From: Rhizobium mayense
GTDB lineage: Bacteria; Pseudomonadota; Alphaproteobacteria; Rhizobiales; Rhizobiaceae
DNA: 64,000 bases
Direction of reading: 5' to 3'
Assembly (NCBI RefSeq): GCF_030272705.1
Contig: NZ_JARFYM010000026.1
Location: forward strand, 30,280 to 94,279
Shown: positions 59,579 to 64,000 of the stretch, piece after piece
How positions within the stretch are numbered: the first letter of the stretch is position 1
Layout of the letters: every line of letters starts with the position of its first letter
The notes under the pieces: generated by a model
Database searches by the model: none
Seen by the model: the letters and a program-made list of their open reading frames with translations, nothing else
What the model was told of the DNA's origin: nothing
Made by a program: the position numbers and the translations under genes

Positions 59579-61132
59579 ATGACCGATAAAACCCCGTTCT
59601 ACATCACCACCGCGATCGCCTATCCCAACGGCAAGCCGCATATCGGCCATGCCTATGAGCTGATTGCCACCGACGCCATGGCGCGATTCGAGCGGCTGGA
59701 CGGGCGCGACGTCTTTTTCCTAACGGGTACGGACGAACATGGCCAGAAGATGCAGCAGACGGCGCGTGCCGAAGGCCTGACGGCGCAGCAGCTCGCCGAT
59801 CGCAATTCGGGGGAGTTCCAGGCGATGGGCAAGCTGCTCAACGCCTCGAACGATGATTTCATCCGCACGACGCAGGCCCGCCATCACGAGACCTCGCGGA
59901 ACATCTGGAACCTGATGGCCGATGCCGGCGACATCTACAAGGATTCCTATGCCGGCTGGTATTCGGTGCGCGACGAGGCTTATTACCAGGAAAATGAAAC
60001 GGAGCTTCGCGCCGATGGCGTCCGCTACGGGCCTCAGGGCACACCTGTCGAATGGGTTCAGGAAGAAAGCTATTTCTTCAAGCTCTCGGAATACCAGGAT
60101 CGCTTGCTGAAGCACTATGAGGAGAACCCCGATTTCATCGGTCCGGCCGAGCGCCGCAATGAGGTGATCTCTTTCGTCAAATCCGGCCTCAAGGACCTGT
60201 CGATCTCGCGCACGACGTTCGACTGGGGCATCAAGGTGCCGAACGATCCGGCGCATGTCATGTATGTCTGGGTCGATGCGCTGACGAACTACATCACGGC
60301 GACCGGCTATATCGAAGACCGCAACAATCCGCGGGCAAAATACTGGCCGGCCGATGTGCACATCATCGGCAAGGACATTATCCGCTTCCACGCCGTCTAC
60401 TGGCCGGCCTTCCTGATGTCGGCGAAGCTGCCCTTGCCGAAGCGCGTCTATGCCCATGGCTTCCTGCTCAACAAGGGCGAGAAGATGTCGAAGTCGCTCG
60501 GCAATGTCGTCGATCCGGTCAATCTGGTGAACCATTTCGGCCTCGATCAGGTGCGCTATTTCTTCCTGCGCGAAGTCTCCTTCGGCCAGGACGGAAGCTA
60601 TAGCGAAGAGGCGATCGGCACGCGTATCAACTCCGATCTTGCAAATGGCATCGGCAACCTCGCCAGTCGCTCGCTGTCGATGATCGTCAAGAATTGCGAC
60701 GGCAAGATCCCGGAACGCGGAGAGTTAACCGAAGAGGACAAGGCGCTGCTGGCGCAAGCCGATGCGCTGCTGGCGTCGACGCGTGAGGACATGGGCAAGC
60801 AGCTCATCCACCGCGCGCTCGCCTCAATCATCGCCGTCGTCTCCGAAAGCGACCGCTATTTCGCCAGCCAGGAGCCCTGGGCGCTGAAAAAGACCGATCC
60901 GGCGCGTATGGCAACCGTGCTCTATGTCACGGCCGATGTCGTCCGCCAGATCGGCATTCTCCTGCAGCCGTTCATGCCGGAATCTTCGGCCAAGCTGCTG
61001 GATCTGATCGCTATTCCCGCCGACAAGCGCGATTTCGCGGCACTCGGCGAGGCCGGGCGGCTCGTTCCCGGAACGCCCTTGGAAGCACCCAAGCCGGTTT
61101 TCCCGCGCTATGTGGCGCCGGTAGTCGAATAA
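59579..61132 (+). CDS. metG: Methionyl-tRNA synthetase
   Basis: MetG attaches methionine to tRNA(Met). The 517-residue class I synthetase has the HIGH motif as PHIGHAYE near residue 20, FFLTGTDEHGQKMQQ, and the KMSKS loop GEKMSKSLGN near 303. It is the short form without C-terminal tRNA-binding (Arc1p-like) domain. ATG 59579 (MTDKTPFYITTA) is used; an in-frame TTG at 59570 is an alternative. About 240 bases separate it from the divergent TauE/SafE gene and hold its promoter. tatD follows after 14 bases. Confidence 0.95.
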   Translation: MTDKTPFYITTAIAYPNGKPHIGHAYELIATDAMARFERLDGRDVFFLTGTDEHGQKMQQTARAEGLTAQQLADRNSGEFQAMGKLLNASNDDFIRTTQARHHETSRNIWNLMADAGDIYKDSYAGWYSVRDEAYYQENETELRADGVRYGPQGTPVEWVQEESYFFKLSEYQDRLLKHYEENPDFIGPAERRNEVISFVKSGLKDLSISRTTFDWGIKVPNDPAHVMYVWVDALTNYITATGYIEDRNNPRAKYWPADVHIIGKDIIRFHAVYWPAFLMSAKLPLPKRVYAHGFLLNKGEKMSKSLGNVVDPVNLVNHFGLDQVRYFFLREVSFGQDGSYSEEAIGTRINSDLANGIGNLASRSLSMIVKNCDGKIPERGELTEEDKALLAQADALLASTREDMGKQLIHRALASIIAVVSESDRYFASQEPWALKKTDPARMATVLYVTADVVRQIGILLQPFMPESSAKLLDLIAIPADKRDFAALGEAGRLVPGTPLEAPKPVFPRYVAPVVE

Positions 61133-61146
61133 GGGACTCCGCTGCC

Positions 61147-61929
61147 ATGTTGATCGATACGCATTGCCACCTGGATTTTGCCGACTTCGCGGAAGAACGG
61201 GACGCTATTGTCGCGCGCGCCCATGAGGTCGGCGTCAAACAGATGGTCACCATCTCGACCCGCGTGGGCAAGCTCGACGGGCTGCTCGCGATCACCGAGC
61301 GATATCCGTCCGTCTTCTGCTCGGTTGGCACGCATCCGAACAATGCCGACGAAGAATTGGATATCCTGACTGAGGATCTCGTGAGGCTGGCCAAGCAGCA
61401 CGAGAAGGTCGTCGCGATCGGCGAGGCGGGGCTGGATTATTTCTACGACACAGTGAAGCCGGAAGATCAGAAGACCGGCTTCCTGCGCCATATCGCGGCT
61501 GCGCGCGAGACACAGCTGCCGCTGGTCATCCACAGCCGCAGCGCCGACGAGGACATGGCCGCGATCCTGACCGAGGAGACGGGGAAGGGGGCTTTTCCCT
61601 TCATCCTGCATTGCTTCTCCTCCGGCCCGGCCCTTGCCCGCACCGGCGTCGAGCTCGGGGGCTATGTCTCCTTCTCGGGCATCCTGACCTTCCCGAAATC
61701 CGAAGAGCTGCGCGAGATTGCCAAAACGATCCCGCATGACCGGTTGCTGGTGGAGACCGACGCGCCGTATCTTGCGCCGAAGCGCTGGCGCGGCAAGCGC
61801 AACGAGCCGTCCTACGTCGTCAATACCGCCGAGGTGCTGGCGGATACGATCGGCCTCAGCACGGACGAGATCGCCGCGATCACCACCGAGAATGCCTTCC
61901 GCTGCTTCTCCCGGATGACGAGGGTCTGA
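61147..61929 (+). CDS. TatD family metal-dependent hydrolase
   Basis: A 260-residue TIM-barrel deoxyribonuclease-type enzyme. Metal ligands are in DTHCHLDF (His, His), AIGEAGLDYFY (Glu), HSRSADED (His), LHCFSSG (His) and VETDAPYLAP (Asp). TatD proteins are Mg2+-dependent 3'-5' DNases/RNases implicated in DNA repair or turnover. It lies between metG and the MBL hydrolase gene with short gaps, as in other rhizobia. Confidence 0.93.
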   Translation: MLIDTHCHLDFADFAEERDAIVARAHEVGVKQMVTISTRVGKLDGLLAITERYPSVFCSVGTHPNNADEELDILTEDLVRLAKQHEKVVAIGEAGLDYFYDTVKPEDQKTGFLRHIAAARETQLPLVIHSRSADEDMAAILTEETGKGAFPFILHCFSSGPALARTGVELGGYVSFSGILTFPKSEELREIAKTIPHDRLLVETDAPYLAPKRWRGKRNEPSYVVNTAEVLADTIGLSTDEIAAITTENAFRCFSRMTRV

Positions 61930-61933
61930 CGGC

Positions 61934-62761
61934 GTGACTCACCGGCGACGCTTCACCATCTTGGGCTGCTCGTCGTCACCGGGCGTGCCGCGCATTACTG
62001 GCGATTGGGGTGCCTGCGATCCCAAGAACCCCAAAAACCGGCGCACGCGCTCGGCCTTCCTGATCGAGCAGATCGCGCCGGATGGCGGCATTACCACCGT
62101 CGTCGTCGACACCGGCCCGGATTTTCGCGAGCAGATGATTACCGCCGGCGTCAGCTCGATCGACGCCGTGCTCTACACGCACGCGCATGCCGACCATATT
62201 CACGGCATCGACGATCTGCGCGGTTTCTTCCACAATTCGCATGAGCGCATTCCGATCTATGCCGACCAGCCGACCATGGACCGTATTCGCGAAGGCTTTC
62301 GCTATTGTCTGGAAACGCCGCCGGGCAGCAATTATCCGCCGATCGTCCGGCCGATCATCATCGAGAGCCTAGACAAGAGTTTCACGGTCGAGGGGCAGGG
62401 CGGTCGGATCAGCTTCTGGCCACACAAGCAGCAGCATGGCGATATACACTCTCTCGGCTTTCGCATCGGCACGCTCGCTTATTGCAGCGATATCAGTGAC
62501 TTCCCGGCAGAATCTGTCGAGCGAGTTCAAAACCTCGATGTCCTGATCATCGATGCCTTGCAATACCGGCCGCATCCAAGCCATCTTTCGCTGGAGCAAT
62601 CTCTTGCCTGGATCGAGCGGCTGCAGCCGAGGCACGCGATCCTGACGCATATGCACACACCGCTCGATTACGCGACCGTGCTTGCGGAAACACCCGACAA
62701 TGTCGAACCGGCCTACGATCAGATGCGGATCGAGCTCGATGTGGAGGATGATGATCTATGA
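61934..62761 (+). CDS. MBL-fold metallo-hydrolase (PhnP-like)
   Basis: A 275-residue metallo-beta-lactamase-fold phosphodiesterase-like enzyme. Opening LGCSSSPGVPRITGDWGACDP is the PhnP-type glycine-rich start; the metal motif is YTHAHADHIHGIDDLRG; later ligands are in GDIHSLGF, YCSDISDF and LTHMHTPLDY. The start is GTG 61934, with GAGGG upstream, four bases after the tatD stop. Its own stop overlaps the next gene by four bases. PhnP itself cleaves cyclic phosphates in phosphonate degradation, but no phn genes are near, so the substrate is open. Confidence 0.92.
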   Translation: MTHRRRFTILGCSSSPGVPRITGDWGACDPKNPKNRRTRSAFLIEQIAPDGGITTVVVDTGPDFREQMITAGVSSIDAVLYTHAHADHIHGIDDLRGFFHNSHERIPIYADQPTMDRIREGFRYCLETPPGSNYPPIVRPIIIESLDKSFTVEGQGGRISFWPHKQQHGDIHSLGFRIGTLAYCSDISDFPAESVERVQNLDVLIIDALQYRPHPSHLSLEQSLAWIERLQPRHAILTHMHTPLDYATVLAETPDNVEPAYDQMRIELDVEDDDL

Positions 62762-63249
62762 GTGAGGACAGCAAGAAGCTTTCAAGCCTGGAACGCGTCG
62801 AACAGGCGGCCCGCGATCTCGGTCTCGACATCGCTATCAAGCGCATGGAGCAATCGACCCGCACGGCTGAGGAAGCGGCCAATGCGGCCGGCTGTGCCGT
62901 CGGCCAGATCGTCAAATCTCTGGTTTTCGTCAATGCGGACACCTACGCCTTGACGCTGCTTCTTGTTTCCGGCGCCCATAATGCCGATACGGCATATATC
63001 GCAACGACTTACGGGCTGCGCCTCAAGCGCGCCGACATCGACCGCGTCCGCGACGAAACCGGCTTTGCCATCGGCGGCGTCGGTCCGATCGGCCATCGCG
63101 TGAAGCTGCCGGTTTTCATCGACGAAAGCCTGCTGAGCTACGATCAGGTCTGGTGCGCAGCGGGACGGCCGGATAGTATCTTTGCCTGCGATCCCAAGAT
63201 TTTGGCGGAGAAAATCGGAGCCGGGATCGTCCGCGTAAAGCCGAGCTGA
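62758..63249 (+). CDS. YbaK/EbsC (ProX-like) aminoacyl-tRNA deacylase family protein
   Basis: A 163-residue protein of the YbaK/ProRS-editing superfamily. Features are STRTAEEAANAAGCAVGQIVKSLVF (the usual A-x-x-x-G-x-x-x-x-QIVKSL segment with the conserved Lys), LLLVSGAHNAD, and FAIGGVGPIGH with the GxxxPxG motif. Such proteins hydrolyse mis-acylated tRNA(Cys/Pro). ATG 62758 overlaps the stop of the MBL gene (ATGA). Confidence 0.92.
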   Translation: MSEDSKKLSSLERVEQAARDLGLDIAIKRMEQSTRTAEEAANAAGCAVGQIVKSLVFVNADTYALTLLLVSGAHNADTAYIATTYGLRLKRADIDRVRDETGFAIGGVGPIGHRVKLPVFIDESLLSYDQVWCAAGRPDSIFACDPKILAEKIGAGIVRVKPS

Positions 63250-63336
63250 GGCATCCCAGCCTAGCCTGCCGCTGCGGCCCCCAATTTGAGGTCGCAACGA
63301 ATCAATCATAAGCGGCTGCCAGGCGCGATTCCGTCA

Positions 63337-63639
63337 CTAATGATTATGGGACTGCTGGAAGCCGGCCACATCGTACTGAGATACGCTCTTCGGATTCTTA
63401 GAGTTCTGCGGCGCGTTGCCCGCGTAGTGTGTTCCCGCGTTACCATCTGGGTTGAAGGCTGAGCCCGGAGCAGTGGCGGCGTGGCCCGGCGTGGCACTTC
63501 CGGTCTGAGTCGTGCCAATCGTTTGGTTGGGCTGACCGCTCGTCTGCGTTACCGCGTGGACATTGGCGGCCAAAGCCAAGCCGGTGGAGCTTATGAGCAA
63601 GGATACTCCAAGCATTATCGGCGTTGCGAGATGTTTCAT
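63337..63639 (-). CDS. Small exported hypothetical protein
   Basis: A 100-residue protein with a signal peptide (MKHLATPIMLGVSLLISSTGLALAA) and a mature part of about 75 residues rich in Gly, Ala, Thr, Asn and Gln (QTIGTTQTGSATPGHAATAP, then SVSQYDVAGFQQSHNH). No Cys and no fold is recognised. GGGAGAAC lies upstream of ATG 63639; the frame is open further back to 63714 but the signal peptide starts at 63639. It is convergent with the YbaK-type gene. Confidence 0.7.
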   Translation of the reverse strand: MKHLATPIMLGVSLLISSTGLALAANVHAVTQTSGQPNQTIGTTQTGSATPGHAATAPGSAFNPDGNAGTHYAGNAPQNSKNPKSVSQYDVAGFQQSHNH

Positions 63640-64000
63640 GGTGTGTTCTCCCAAAGCTTTTACGCTTCGAGGAGTGAACACTTCGGCCCGCGAATTATTC
63701 GCCGGCGCTTTCATTCTTTCACCCTCTACGCACTAAGCGGCAACACTGACATCGCCATTCGTCACTGGAGGCATCGACGTGGAGTTCAGATTGAGCGGCA
63801 TGTTTCTCGCGGGCGAAGGGATGCTCCACTTAACACGCGGCGGAACCGACACTGCCAAAATGATCGGTTAGTTCCATAATCTATCTTATCTGATGTTCGT
63901 ATGTAGCGGCTATTTAGTAATGCGACAGTTGGGCCAGTTAGAGATGCGACGGTCTCGCCTCTCGACGCACTGGTCAAAGCCAACGTTGGGAGCAAGGATG
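63640..64000. other. Region at the right window edge without a recognised gene
   Basis: 361 bases upstream of the small exported protein. The open frames here are short, arginine-rich and without ribosome-binding sites. The stretch presumably holds the promoter of the small exported gene; nothing else is identified. Confidence 0.5.

Overview
The window is a 64 kb stretch of an alphaproteobacterial chromosome, most likely Rhizobium or a close relative in the Rhizobiaceae. This rests on GC-rich coding, the trpD-trpC-moaC-moeA order behind a PpiD/SurA-type isomerase, tpiA-secG-pyrG, rlpA-dac-tmk-holB-metG-tatD, a DUF2336 protein, an FtrA/GlxA-type regulator and a PrsD/PrsE-like type I exporter. 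No insertion sequence, CRISPR array or rRNA gene was seen. There is one tRNA gene, tRNA-Ser(UGA).

Layout. 1-9 kb: a truncated exported protein, a nitroreductase/flavin reductase pair, a DUF2336 protein, a GNAT acetyltransferase, an AI-2E/PerM-type permease, an exported phytase-like protein and parE. 9-13.4 kb: an exported alpha/beta hydrolase, then tpiA, secG and pyrG. 13.3-28.5 kb: an accessory-flavoured stretch with ftrA diverging from a rhodanese gene, a Ni/Co permease, a FecR protein with a CHASE2 cyclase, a second cyclase with TPRs, a LysE/LysR pair, two divergent citrate-synthase paralogues (one with an N-terminal DNA-binding-like domain), a VOC protein, a TehA/SLAC1 channel, a Tat-exported metallo-hydrolase and gnd. 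28.6-34.1 kb: the moeA-moaC-trpC-trpD-ppiD operon on the minus strand.

34.3-46 kb is the most unusual part. A minus-strand type I secretion operon encodes an ABC exporter with a long N-terminal extension, a HlyD adaptor and two exported-looking proteins that lack RTX repeats but share a repeat motif. It faces, across about 1 kb of AT-rich DNA, a LuxR-type regulator with a degenerate receiver domain. Beyond that is a GT2 glycosyltransferase that keeps its DxD motif but lacks other catalytic acidic residues.

46.3-54 kb: a marR-emrA-emrB efflux operon, a 3-methyladenine glycosylase, a small zinc-ribbon protein, tRNA-Ser, a small patch of orphan genes including one frameshifted gene, and a flavodoxin/ECF41 sigma-factor pair with a sequence upstream that matches the ECF41 promoter. 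54-64 kb: conserved housekeeping genes rlpA, dac, tmk, holB, metG, tatD, an MBL hydrolase and a YbaK-type deacylase, with a TauE/SafE permease inserted on the opposite strand, and a small exported protein at the right end.

All functional assignments come from reading motifs and gene order; no database search was run.
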